From Mya arenaria (taxonomy: Eukaryota > Mollusca > Bivalvia > Myida > Myidae): DNA of 64,000 nt. The stretch's first letter is position 1; each line of letters starts with the position of its first letter. Below are positions 11,883 to 23,396 of the stretch, in pieces. Under the pieces are notes generated by a model. The model was not told where the DNA came from and did not search any database. It worked only from the letters and a program-made list of their open reading frames with translations. The DNA is taken from contig NC_069136.1 in NCBI RefSeq assembly GCF_026914265.1, forward strand, positions 16,491,228 through 16,555,227. Direction: 5' to 3'. Made by a program: the position numbers and the translations under genes.

Positions 11883-12594
11883 TTACGTCAAGTCCTTAAA
11901 GGCGGACTCAACTGATCCAGTTGACCGTTCGAGAGAGTAAACATTACCAATGAAATACTTTTTATAATAAACGTAACCTTCATGGTTATCAGAATTGCCA
12001 TTTATGTCATTAGGATTATGGATATCTTGTTTGTGTTCATTCAGCAATAAAGCATTACCATTAGGTTGTTGAGTTTGTCTTTGTAGCTTCCATCTCACGT
12101 TTAATGGAATTTTGTTTTCCATTGAATTTTGAAATTGATCAATTACTGCGATAATATTCTGTTATATTATTTGTTTTCTACTATTAGTGTTCGGTTCGTG
12201 ACAAAATAACCACTAAAAGGTTGAGGATTGTTTTGTATATACGTATTCCTATATTCAATTAAATAAAAAAAGTTTAACAAAAACATATTTGAAAATCAAA
12301 CCAACCCGAAATGGTCCTATTCCGGCAGTTTCAACTTGCATTCTGTAAATATTAGGGTTCTCTATCTGCAATAGAAGTGACACTGTATAAAACACTTATA
12401 TAATTAAGACATGTTACTGAGGTTCATATAACATTATAAGACCGGTCAGGCAGCCTCCAAAGGGTGCTGATTGGCCGGTCCTTATCATGTCATATTGCAC
12501 ACGGTGGTGTGTTTTATTTCTTATATTATTCCATGTAATGCACACACAAGTAATTTGCCACATTTTGACGCATTGGTGTAAGGTACAATTCTCT

Positions 12595-12645
<51 letters not shown>

Positions 12646-12970
12646 CTGTCGCTCTCTGGCTTTAACTGGATGCTATGTATTTGGAATACAATATTGAATT
12701 GATATATTTCATACCAAACATTTTAAACATCACAATCGTAAATTAAAATATAATAACCCTATAGTAAGTACTTACGGCTCGAAAGACCCGATCCACAGTA
12801 TACACAACCGTTGATCCGAGTAGCCTGCGTACGATATGTCTTGCACTTGGCAAAATTCGGCTACCTTCACCAGGAAACAGGGGCACGAACGGTGACCAGG
12901 TATATGGACCCGGGCCAGCAAGAGATAATCCGAACAAAACGAGGTACAACGTAATACGAAACATGACCAT
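11883..12970 (-). CDS. Candidate two-exon small secreted protein
   Basis: Exon 1 runs 12,970 to 12,776. It starts MVMFRITLYLVLFGLSLAG, a convincing signal peptide, and continues GPGPYTWSPFVPLFPGEGSR before ending exactly at a strong donor, GCC|GTAAGTACT, in phase 0. The best matching 3' exon is 12,158 to 11,883. Its acceptor, ATATAACAG|AAT, is weak but also phase 0, and the frame then runs 91 codons to TAA. The model gives about 156 residues with no cysteine, an RR dibasic site in exon 1 and a hydrophilic Asn/Gln-rich C-terminus. I do not recognise the family. A 52-bp tandem repeat overlaps the presumed 5' leader. Exon 1 is the stronger part; exon 2 could belong elsewhere. Transcript evidence would decide it. 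Confidence 0.4.
12598..12641. repeat. (CT)n microsatellite
   Basis: About 20 uninterrupted CT dinucleotides followed by CACACC. It falls in the intron of the candidate secreted-protein gene. Confidence 0.95.
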
Positions 12971-12973
12971 TCT

Positions 12974-13110
12974 GCAACAATTGCTGTATTTTGTTATTTT
13001 TGTTATATACAAGTGTGCAACAAAGCCAACAATTGCTGTATTTTGTTATTTTTGTTATATACAAGTGTGCAACAAAGCCAACAATTGCTGTATTTTGTTA
13101 TTTACAAGTT
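12974..13110. repeat. 52-bp tandem repeat, 2.5 units
   Basis: The block ACAATTGCTGTATTTTGTTA ... ACAAGTGTGCAACAAAGCCA recurs with TTGCTG at 12,981, 13,033 and 13,085. The first two units are essentially identical. It lies directly upstream of the minus-strand start codon at 12,970, so copy number could change the 5' leader or promoter spacing. Confidence 0.9.
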
Positions 13111-14689
13111 CTCTTTATTTCTGAAATCACGTTCAAATAAGAGTATTCCAATTGGTTGATGAACTATAAACAGCTACAAAAACGTAATTGTAACTTTTAA
13201 CATCTTATACAATTGCTCTACATTTTGGTTTCCCACGTTTCATTACCTTGGTAATTGATCGCCGACATTGTGTCAGTTATCAATTATCTAGCTTTTATCA
13301 TTCAAATGTAACCTTGATGAATAAAGTTTAACTCGGGCAATGTTCGAATTAAACATTTCAAAGGAATTTAAAGTAGCAAGACCAACGGATAATAAATACT
13401 GTGAAATGTTGAATGGCTTATATGCGTTTATGCTTTAAAGTTTACTTTTTATCAAAAACCAAGGAAAAATAAGACAAAAACTTAGCATTGTAATAAAGTG
13501 ATAAAATAAAGTATAAAGAATCTACTGGCAGCAGAATTTAGATCAGGGTACTCTGCGTCTGCAATCGGGGCCCATAACCATGACATCAGGGAATACAAAT
13601 ACTCTAAAATAGTTTTGTGTAAGATATAAACACAATTTTAAAAAAGTCAAATTTGAAACTTTTTTTATTCATCATTTAAAGGTTTATAAGAGGCTGTTTT
13701 TAGAACGGGTGTGGTTTATTGGAGGAAATCCTGAAGGGACTCGCGCATGTTTTTTTGTTATAAAATGCACTTTTTTGTATGGCGAAATAAAGTAAGGCAA
13801 ATCACTAGGAGTGTTAAAACTAAGATGCAAACGGCTGGAACCCTTCAACAAATGTTGAGATATGCTGAGATATATTGTGTTTGAAGTCAACGATTTTGAA
13901 GAGCGATAGTTACGCTTTTCAACAAAAGGCTTAAAGTTGAAATAGTCCTTGCGTTGGTGTATAAGTGTTTGTGGGCGTGTGGTTTAGTTGCCATTTTTCC
14001 TTCACTTTACCGAAGTGGGCTCGATCCCCGCTTAAAACAGATTTTTTATACTGACAGTATATTGTTTATGCAATTTCGGTATCAACGAGTAAAATAGTTA
14101 TAATTTGTAAAAGTGTAAGAGATGGATTAACGGGGGAAAAAGATGTCAAAACATATGCGAGTCTCTCTCAAACAACACACATTATTCTCGGCACTTCTTG
14201 CCATTGGGGAGTTTGGTAAATGATACACTTTGAAGAGGCATACTTAAACACGTTATCTACTATTGCCTTCTACTTGTATACACAAATGAACTCGCCAGAG
14301 CCGCCTATACACCTTTAATGACAAACTGTTCTATACCGTGAGTTCAACTATTCTACTAGAAATCTGGTGAAACATATGGGTGATTGTGTGATTCCAAACG
14401 TCGTTTGCATTACAATATTATTGACAATGTACTTCTAATTACTAACGAATTCATTATATTGAACACCAGTTAATTTAAAAGTTCGCAAATACGAATTATT
14501 TTGGAATGTGTTTTACATATGACTTCATAAAGTAATCACACTGAAAATTCGTTCATAAACTATCAAGTGCGTTTCTTATGTAAGAAACAAAGTAATCAAA
14601 AACAAGAAACTCACGCTTGACTTCACAGACGAATAGCTCTTAAATTGTTTAATGCTCTTTCAATATTTGAGGTCACACTGTTCTTATCT
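13111..14689. other. Spacer; faint tRNA-like patch
   Basis: AT-rich with no gene seen. At about 13,970-14,035 the phrase GGGCGTGTGGTTTAGTTGCC ... GGGCTCGATCCCCGC resembles a worn tRNA-derived SINE head (a box-B-like GGCTCGATCCC), but box A is poor. Confidence 0.35.
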
Positions 14690-14972
14690 AATCTACATTC
14701 TCGAACAAACAAAAACTTTTGCTCCTTTTTATACTTTTAACAAACCCTTGTTCAATTTCATCAGTTGTAATGGGGAGCTGTTTCATCAAGATTTGGACAC
14801 AAAGGTTCATTTCAGTGATGTAAAACATAATTGAAGGTTTGGATTGCAAGCGAGTATCGGATACAAGGAATCTATCTAGCTCCAAAAGCTCTAGGCCGAG
14901 ATCCTGTTACAAAGCTGTCTGCGCTTCTGGAAACATGTGATGTGGAACGTCGCCGGCATATTGCACTACATA
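14690..14972 (-). pseudogene. Partial copy of the ectodomain last exon
   Basis: On the minus strand this matches the last exon of the 18.4-21.4 kb gene. The run from 14,932 to 14,970 is practically identical to 18,679-18,716 (GTGATGTGGAACGTCGCCGG and onward). Further in, VFYITEMNFCIQILL is paralleled by MFYITEMNLCVQILM. The copy has lost the reading frame and keeps no upstream exons. It abuts the left edge of the second duplicated block, so the two were probably moved or duplicated together. Confidence 0.75.
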
Positions 14973-15125
14973 TTTTATCATCTTTCTTTTTGGATAGCTG
15001 TAATCAAATTTCAATTAGTCATGGTGAATTGAGGTTAAAATATTTTTTAGACTTTAAGAAAATCAAGGTTGCAGTGATTACTGTACCGTAAATGTGTTAA
15101 CACTGGAGTTTGACGTTCTGGAAAA

Positions 15126-15345
15126 TGGAGTCTTACCCCGTTGGCTCGATCTCATTTGGCTCGAATTACTCGTTGGCTCGAGTTGGACGTACAGGATAAA
15201 TGTCTTTATACAAAATGTAAGCATTCCCGCTTGGCTCGAATTACTCTTTCGCTTGAGTTGAATGTAAAGGACCGAGTTCTTTATACTGAATGTAAGAATT
15301 CCCTCTTGACTTGTTTTTTCCATATCAAATGAGCTCGAGCCGACA
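15126..15345. mobile_element. GGCTCGAA-family element, worn copy
   Basis: It contains repeated TTGGCTCGA phrases (15,140-15,182, 15,230-15,245) and the internal AAGCATTCCCGCTTGGCTCGAA-like block shared with 49,042-49,222. The right terminus is degraded. Copy 1 of the duplicated block lacks it, so it inserted after the duplication or was lost from copy 1. Confidence 0.6.
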
Positions 15346-16492
15346 GAAAGAGAGTGTGTGAAATTTTGAACAAAAACTCGTTTCTATGAAGCATGGTATA
15401 TAAGTTGCAGAGAACTAAATTACATCAAGCTAATTTCATAAATTAATTGTGGCAATCACGATTAAACTTGTTTTATCAACTCCATTTTCGACACATTAGA
15501 CATAGGGTAAATAACAGATTATTCAACGAATTCAATTGATTTTTACTTGTATTGCAAATAAGTTTCGTAGCGTTGGGGACTATCAGATATTTACGACCTA
15601 ATTGTTTAAATCCATTTTAATATGTCAATGTCGAAAACTGTACTATTTCTTACCATTTTCCATTATAAGCATTCTTTAATTTTGACGATATATCTCAATT
15701 AATGATATTCACCGAATCGACATTAAGAAATCACTTTTAACTTTTAACTGAGGTAATAGTGATAGGTAAATCACATGATACGGATGGTCGTGACGCGGAT
15801 TTGACAAGAAACCTTAGCAGATGGTTACACTGGGCTGAACAAGCTATTCATTTTAATTCTAGATACGGATGGTTCAAATACTCTTGGATAAAAAAGTATT
15901 ACAATTTTAATATTTAAAATTAGTCTCTTATTTCGACGTAATGCATACGATATTCGCTGGTATAATACAGGGGCGGTATTCATAAAACTTCCGATGTCAT
16001 TTCCAACTGAAGTCAGTGTCCTAATTTTAATATATATTTAATAATCTCAAATAAAAAAAAAACTGCTAAAAACATTATTCTTATTGACCCTTATGCAAAA
16101 AGCATACTCACATGTTAAAACAACCTTATACATGTATTTTAATTTGACTATGAAAATGTTAAGAACTCGGTTAGGAATTGACTTATGTAATAAGATATTT
16201 CATTAATACAGCCCCAGAAACACTCATGGCAAATGGCCGTTTCATCAAGAATTATATGAGCAAGGATGTGCCTGAAGGAAGGATTTAAAATAGTTAATTT
16301 AAGTTAAATCCTAGAAACAGGTTATTGCTTTACTCTTTGACTGCGAGTATCATAGTTTTAATATTCCTATCAGGTTGATCCAGGTTAAGGCATTTTCGTT
16401 TATTTAGTGAGTTGAATATTATCTTATAACTTATATGATCTTATAATTTACTCGTAGGCGGAAAATCATGATACATTTGAAGAATCCCGAAC

Positions 16493-16630
16493 AGTTTCCG
16501 ATCAATCATTGATTAAGCCGATAATTCATTTTACTTGCAATGTACGATTCAGAAATATATTTCAACAAGACCGGGTGGTCGTCTTTATGTTCTTTACATC
16601 GACCTAAAGAAAGCGTTTGATATTCTGTTA
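16493..16630 (+). pseudogene. Reverse-transcriptase relic, second copy
   Basis: Reads ADNSFYLQCTIQKYISTRPG then RLYVLYIDLKKAFDIL, the counterpart of 9,905-10,040, with the same YxDLxKAFD motif carrying the first catalytic Asp. It stops shortly afterwards (TTATATTAA). Both copies end at the same point, so the truncation predates the duplication. Confidence 0.7.
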
Positions 16631-17790
16631 TATTAAAAGATTGTTCTCAGAAACACATATAAAATATAACATTTTAACTGTCCATAACTTTCACATGCTA
16701 CATTGAAGGAAATTGCATTGCTACTTAACATTATCATTCTTCAACAATCCATCCTCCGATATAAAGTCTTTGTTTTGTTAAGTCCCAAGATGCTAGGGAT
16801 ATATCAATACATTGGATACATTGTTATGGTCGAATAGCAAGCGTAAAAACAAAAGGACATCACCTTAATGTTATGTGGTTTTTTTTTAAAAATATTAATA
16901 AGAACCCTTTTGCTTTGTTTTGTTTTTTATCGCATTAATTATTGACATGCATATTTTGAAATCATTTAATAAATTATTGTATCTTGTATATTTAGGTTAT
17001 TGAATATTGTTTATAACCACACATTTATAAGTGCTTTTTAAGTTATAAGGGAACCAATATTCATTTGTCTTGACAGGCAAGATTCAAATATGAGTAATTT
17101 GAAATCAACAGTGATTTGCAATAAGACATCATGTCAAGATGAAATTTAATTACAAATTTTGTTATGATGGCTGTATAAATAAGTATGACATTGTTATAAA
17201 AAATAGTTATATTTTCAAGTTATAATTCAAAAGGTCGAGACATCCAGACATGGTGCACTTTTTTATATATAACATTAAACTTTTTAACTAATTTAATAAT
17301 ATGAGAGTCTGTGGTTGTATTCAAAATGCATCTTAGTGAAGTGTTTCATTTAGGTTGCATTTTGATGGAACAAAGAATGTTTAAATGCAAAATAAATAAA
17401 ATAAAAGAAAGCCAGACAAAGATCCAAATAATGAAGGCATATGAATAAATCTGATGAAAAGTAGGTTTTCAAATTATTCAGCGTTAAAAATTCGAAAAGT
17501 TGAAAAATTTCACTAAGACCTATCATGAATACGGCCCATGTTTTTCAACAGAAAATGTCACATGGATAGAGGAAGTTGTCAACGCTGTATTTAAATAACA
17601 TAAACATTCAAGAAACTCAAAATGAGAAGGTTAATTAAAACTAATAGCGTTTGTGAGATGCAGTAACGCGAAATCATGCACCGAGTAGGTCACAAATGGT
17701 TCAAATAACAAATTATAGTTAATGTAGTGATTCCGATTATTACAGATCACCACTGAAACTTAAAGTTGCTAATCTTGCTGGATGCAATAC

Positions 17791-18437
17791 AAACTTGTGA
17801 GTCTGAATTTGGATTAAGGATTGATTTTGGAGGCGGGTCTACCGTGGGCTTGAGCAAAGGCTCATCGAGCTTTGTCACCGGCTGCAAACTGGCGAAATTG
17901 ACACAATGACATAATGTTGATGCTAAGCTTCCCATTTAGTAAAACTATAGTGAATGTGTATGAATGGGTAACATTAAAGTGTTGTATGAAGATTATAACT
18001 ATAACTTTCATAAATAAAACTTATTTTCCTTCACGACATAATTTTACTTCTATATTTTACAGAACAGAAATATTAATGCCCCACATTCAAAACATGATCA
18101 TAAATCATTGACGACTCGACTTTTTTGTACTGATAATCGCTTTACTTGACGAATATTGAGATTACACATACTTTAAGGATACACCCAATTCTCTAAACAA
18201 ATATCCTAAATATTCTTTGAAACGTTCAAACTTATGCTACTCACTTTGAGACATAAATACCAAAAAGGACAATAATACCAGATAAAGCAAAACAAAGTTG
18301 ATACATGCCAACATCCATAACAAACACACATCGTAGATTACAGTCAAACTATTTTCAGAACGTTTATAAACGAAGTGTGTGTGTTTAACGCAAACAAATG
18401 CTCCTGCAATATTTAAATTCAAACTTTTTTTTCCAGT
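17791..18437. other. Downstream flank of ectodomain gene
   Basis: No gene recognised. A short GC-richer patch at 17,800-17,910 is open on both strands but has no acceptor/donor pair in phase. It is probably 3' flank of the minus-strand gene that ends at 18,438. Confidence 0.4.
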
Positions 18438-21356
18438 CTAAATTGTCCAAGTAGCAAGTTCTTTAATTTGCTCTTTTTTATAAAACAAAATGTTCTTGTT
18501 CCCGATTAGTTCAATCTCATCTTGTCTAAGCAAGATCTGGATACAAAAGTTCATTTCTGTGATGTAAAACACATTTGAAGGTCTGAAATGCAAGCCAGTT
18601 TCCGAGACAAATAGTCCATCTACATATAAAAGCTCAAGTCCAAAATGTTTGTACAAAACCTTCTGTGGCTCCGGTAACATGTGATGTGGAACGTCGCCGG
18701 CATATTGCACTACAAATGATGCAATGGCATAAGGAGAGGGAGGCATTGAAAGAAGTGCAACTTCCACCGGTTCATAGAAACTAGGTTTCAGTTCTGTATA
18801 CTTGTTCAACAATTGAACCATCCAGTTGTTAGAAGTAAGTTCATGAAAGCTTTGTAAATTTGTTTCGATTGGTACATCTAGGTAAGAACCATACATCAGA
18901 AAAACAATAATGTCCTCAACAGTGTCCTGCGGTGATGTTACCCCTATGTAAACTAGTGTAAATTTGTAAGGAATTGGCACAATCGGATTGTTTGGAAAAC
19001 GAATTGTAGACACACAACTGTCGTAGTTATAACACGCGGTTCGTAAGTCCAACACTGAAACACTGTCCTTCGGACGCAATTGGATTGAAGCCATGTACTG
19101 GTTCTTTGCAAATAAACCCCCCGCAAACTGTATTTCACTATGAATGCGCATACATCTTCCAACAAGGTCCCGGATGAGACCAGTAGGGCAAAACAACGGC
19201 CGACAGTAATCCTGTGGAATAAGAACTTATGTTTACTACATTCACTGTGGAAAAAGAATGATATTTACTACAACAACGCCATCGACAAAATATGTATAGA
19301 ACACGGAAGGAACAGGGTAAGGGTGAAGGCTACATGATAAACATGAACTGTTTGATGGTGTAGTAAATGTTGATTTCAGTCTAATACTTCGCCAAGGTTC
19401 AAATACGTCAGCCATCATATATTAAACACCCAAGAGTTTCATGCGAAGAAAGATCAGAAACCAAAGCGGTAAATTAGTCTAACGTTTAACTTATACTGGT
19501 CTCGAACATGTTACAGAAGCATCGTCAACCCCTTCGAAAGATCGGAAAAGTAATATATTATGTCGATATCATTTAGCTTATTGTTTTTGCGACGACATAT
19601 TTAGCTGGTAGATACATTCCAGTATTCGCCTAGTACTAAAAGATTATAATTTGAATAGTTTGTGAGGACGGATAATGTTTAAGAATTCATATAAATACAA
19701 TGAAGCTACCATAACAGATAGTACTGATGCGTTATCTTTGATATACATGTATTGTTTTACATACCTCTTGGTTTTTATCACAGACTGTAGGTGCTTTCAT
19801 CATGCCATCTTCTCTTCTATTAGCAACCAGGTACAGATCAGCTGTATCCAGGAAAATCGTCAAAGGATTTTTCACTATCTGGTTACCTAACGAATGATCT
19901 ACATCAATGTCTTCAGTACCAGAAAATACGACGGATATGTTTGTGATTTCGCTACATGTTAAGCATGAAAGATTTATATACACCTCATTTCTGTCAAGAT
20001 ACTGGTAAAGAGTTGTTCCTCTTTACAATTATCCATAATGGATTGTCTTTCATCTGTAAGACTTTTTGGAGCGTCCAAGTATTTTGCAGCACTACATGTT
20101 GAAAGAAACGGTGATAATATGCAAGAATGATCAAATACGTCTGTTTGAAAAGTATTTTCGTCCATGTTTCCTTTTTTCTTAAAACGTACATTACATGAAC
20201 TAGGTATATCCGGCTCAAGCAGCAGAGTTTCTATTATGTTCGTGTAATCGAAAGCTAAAAAGTTGGAATCGCTGCAATATATTCGAATTCCCCACGATTC
20301 TGTTTCCGTGACTCCATGACAAAATGCCCATAAATTGTTGACGTAGTGTATGCCTGTTGTGACGTCCGTGACAGGAAACAGACCTGTTTTCCTTCCGCAA
20401 TTTTCAGATCTCCATTCTTCTGATGTGTGTTCTGTCAAGAGGGAAAGAGAATGTTGAAGGTGAATAAATGTCATAAAAGGCTGGGATTCCATGCTTATAT
20501 TGTCAATTGCTCTTTGTGTTGTCCTCAAAACCTGACCATCCGGACCAATGGAATTCCAAAATGCCAAGTAGGAACCTTTGGTCCAAATTGAATCGCAGAT
20601 ACACTGATGGAAATATGCAGGGTTCGGCGTTTTCTTTTGGTTTAGTTGGTAACGATGCACAACTGCTGTTTGCTAAGAAGAACGAACATCTTAAGAAATT
20701 CATACATTAGCTTTGCATGTCACTAAATATGCAGGGGGTAGACACTTTTAAATTCAGATTTATGTTTTATAAACTGTGTCAGTTATGTATAAACTTACAT
20801 GTATTATGTAAATACCCTTATGAAAATGCAAATAATAAATATGTAGAAGTCAAGTGTTTGTTTAAGTGTAGGATTGTAATATAGTTCGGAAAGACCTCGT
20901 TGAAATTGTTTCCTAGCCCGGAACGAGCTGACGTTAGATTTGGAAATAAGAGCGGTCTAAATCTCCAAAACATTTAAAATTATCATGTTGATATTTTCAT
21001 TGTTTGAGCCAATAAAATATTAATTTTATTTCACTGTAGAATCCCTATATCTCTATTTATAACCGGAAAGCAAATGCATATATGACAAAATTTACAAAAC
21101 TGTAGACTTTACAATATAAAGAAGACTAGCTATTGTTGTCGTTTAAAAATAAGATGTATGTACCTGTCCTGAATTCACATTGAATTCGTTTCCAAACCTC
21201 GTCTGGATGAATAATAATTGCTGTATTCTCGTCAATCAATGTCGAACTGGTGCACTGTCCGAAAGGGCTAAATTCAGCAGCCGATGGTGGTTCATCAGTC
21301 AGTGGTTTTTCTGAAGTGAATGTAATTTCTACAGAGTGTTCATCAAGGCCATGCAC
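18438..21356 (-). pseudogene. Decaying cysteine-rich ectodomain gene
   Basis: Three minus-strand exons are visible: about 21,328-21,164 (donor ACAG|GTACATAC), 20,672-19,765 (acceptor TTCTTCTTAG; donor GAG|GTATGTA) and 19,211-18,438 (acceptor TTCTTATTCCACAG; ends in a stop). Phases match at both junctions. The protein has GIHYVNNLWAFCHGV, CSDSNFLAFDYTNI, INLSCLTCSE and DYCRPLFCPTGLIRDLVGRC. I associate this arrangement with molluscan SMB-domain proteins that often precede a seven-helix adhesion-type receptor. Here no membrane helices follow. The middle exon needs two frame changes, near 20,630 (before NPAYFHQCICDS) and near 20,010 (before QYLDRNEVYINLSC). The SMB-like CDS-C...CC pattern has lost cysteines (CDSIWTKGSYLAFW). 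I infer a pseudogene, although assembly indels cannot be excluded. 5' exons may lie beyond 21,356. Confidence 0.6.
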
Positions 21357-21885
21357 ATATTGAAAATGTATGAAAATGTAAAAAAAGTATTTTCTTCAGA
21401 ACAAACTTGGTGAGTGTTTAGATGCAGATTTTAAATAAGATTCATTGTTATACATTAACGCAAGTCCCATTTCTCTTCACAATTGCATGCTTACTGTTAG
21501 CCTCGAACGAAATGTGCTCTTTTAAGTAGAAAAGTTCTTATATACTAGTAAAGGTCTCCTGGCAGTAATGAACACGCCCGTTTTCAAATATCTTGACATA
21601 TGTGCAAAGGCACGATTTTTTGCCTTCATCATTTTTTTCATTAAGTGGCAATTTTGAGTTTGCTATTCAACAAACTGTATACATTTTGTACAGATGACGT
21701 TTAAGATGTTTAATATTGAATAATTATTGAAAAGAGGTTTTCTAATATATATCTACAGTTAGGCGAAAGGACGTGTGAATGACAGGTCCTTTTAAGACAA
21801 GTATCATAAATGTCGGAAATCATTCTGCGATATACCTCAAGATAGTTAGTATTAAAATTATAAACGCAATTATGCATATATGTAA
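21357..21885. other. Spacer or intron, nothing seen
   Basis: AT-rich sequence upstream (on the minus strand) of the first visible ectodomain exon. It may be an intron if the gene extends further. No SMB-type exon was found. Confidence 0.4.
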
Positions 21886-22532
21886 AGAGCCCCGCCTTCG
21901 TTTTATTACTGAAGTTTTATATAGTGATTCGTGTGACGTAATACGTTAATTAACGTTATATCTAAGATGTAATTAAGATTTAATTAAATGGATATGTGTC
22001 TACATACTGTATGTTTAGTAATGTAGGGCATATTTGATTGTCATTTGAATATGTAAGTGGTTGACAGCCGACCTGGTACAAATGTACAAAATGGTCATGT
22101 TAATTACAAAAACGTGTGTTCCTTGGGTTGTTAAGCTGTCATATTTATACAACAATGTAGTATATAGCTGGACGATTTTCCATGTGAAAACAGAGAAGGC
22201 TGGAGAGGCTAGGAAATAGGCCGGTGGTCCTTTATGGACGAGAGTTAGGTTTTGGGCATGAAATAGACTTTTAGACTGTATGATACTTAGAAAGAACATA
22301 GTAAAATAAAGACTTAAACACTGGAACAATTGTTGGTTATTAACTTAAAGAACTATCACGAAAGTCACGTGAACAGTAGCATTACGCTACATTCGTTTCA
22401 TCAAACACTTAGACAAACCAGTTTCCAAAATAATGATTTGACAGTGCTCCGTCAGACGAACGTATTGTGAAAAGGTTTTTCGAGACACTAAACTCTCAAT
22501 CGAACTCTCGTAAAGACTGAAGGCGGGGCTCC
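21886..22532. mobile_element. GAGCCCCGCC-ended element, interrupted copy
   Basis: Left end AGAGCCCCGCCTTCGTTTTA and right end CTGAAGGCGGGGCTC are inverted repeats. Its two ends match the uninterrupted 192-bp copy at 45,585-45,776, including TTCATCAAACACTT, CTCCGTCAGACG and GTATTGTGAAAAGGTTT. About 430 bp between 21,930 and 22,385 is absent from the other copy and is either an insertion here or a deletion there. Confidence 0.7.
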
Positions 22533-23179
22533 GTAAGCGGCGTAAACTGCGCTAAGTTACATTTAAAATGGTGAAGAAAAAGTGAAGATATCTTTGTTTA
22601 GAATCGAAGCAACGTAGCATTTATGACGCATTTTTTTTACCTGGTATACACACACTGGTTATATTATTCTCCGATATTAACATGATTAACTTTTTTGCAC
22701 AATTGTAGCGAGGTTAATGATGCGTGCAACGAGTTTTTCGTGTGAACTAACCCGCCCTAAATATGCGTGTGAATACTCATTTGATCGGGTTTAAAACCTG
22801 TTTAAATTATTGAGGAATGTTTTATAAAACGTTTATGAATAACCGGTTTAAACATCTGGCCCCAATATCACGAAAATACTTAAGTCAAATCTCAATCTTG
22901 ACTCATTTTCCCTCATTACAGTATGATATTGTTAAAAATTACTAATGTTTCATTTTTTTAAAAGCACATTTCTATGTGCATTATGTTGATTTACGTCATT
23001 GTTAAATATTCCTTCAGCACAAAATGTGCTTGTGTAAAACTCAAAAAAATAAATTGGACTCAAGTACTCTCTATTTTTTCTATAAAATATTGATAATTTT
23101 TTTTTCAACATAATGAATAAGACAATGCGATTTTAAAATGTGGTAAAACATTTTCGATTTTAAATCATATGACGCTGTA
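22533..23179. other. Spacer, no gene seen
   Basis: It begins with AAAATGGTGAAGAAAAAGTGAAG, which also follows the 45.6-kb copy of the element, so the mobile unit may extend to about 22,612. After that the sequence is AT-rich. CACGAAAATACTTAAGTCAA-type phrases (22,872) look like a dispersed repeat. Confidence 0.4.
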
Positions 23180-23396
23180 CTTTGATAAAAAAGAGTTGAG
23201 ACTGAGATTGAGATTCTCGTTCGCACTGTGTTGTGCGAGAGTGTGATCTTGTATTGTTGGGGAAACCGGAGTACCCGGAGAAATCCACTTGTCCGGCTTG
23301 GTGTCCACAACCCAAACTCATATGCGCCCAGGCCGGGAATCGAACCCGGGTCGCCTTGGTAAGAAGCTAGTGCGCTAACCGGACAACCGGTGTTCT
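23180..23396 (-). mobile_element. tRNA-derived SINE
   Basis: On the minus strand a tRNA-like head reads GGTTAGCGCACTAGCTTCTT, containing a perfect box A (TAGCGCACTAG), followed by a perfect box B (GGTTCGATTCC). It continues into a body with CTCCGGGTACTCCGGTTTCC, a central-domain phrase that I recall from several invertebrate SINE groups. It ends in AT-rich sequence. Pol III promoter spacing is normal for a tRNA head. It is a SINE rather than a functional tRNA because the acceptor stem is not closed and a long non-tRNA body follows. Confidence 0.75.

Larger units (their letters stand above)
15005..17790 (+). repeat. Duplicated block, copy 2
   Basis: Collinear with 9,240-11,140 (landmarks listed there). 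It is longer because of a GGCTCGAA-family element near its left end (15,126-15,345) and extra sequence between about 15,840 and 16,440. Its right end, CACCACTGAAACTTAAAGTT and then GCTAATCTTGCTGGATGCAA, matches the right end of copy 1. Confidence 0.75.

Noticed and set aside
17800..17935. Exon with DFGGGSTVGLSKGSSSFVTG (plus) or the opposing minus frame
   Set aside because: Neither strand has a matching acceptor and donor pair, and no homologue is recognised.
23328..23396. Functional tRNA gene on the minus strand
   Set aside because: Both promoter boxes are present, but the sequence runs on into a SINE body and the acceptor stem is not closed.
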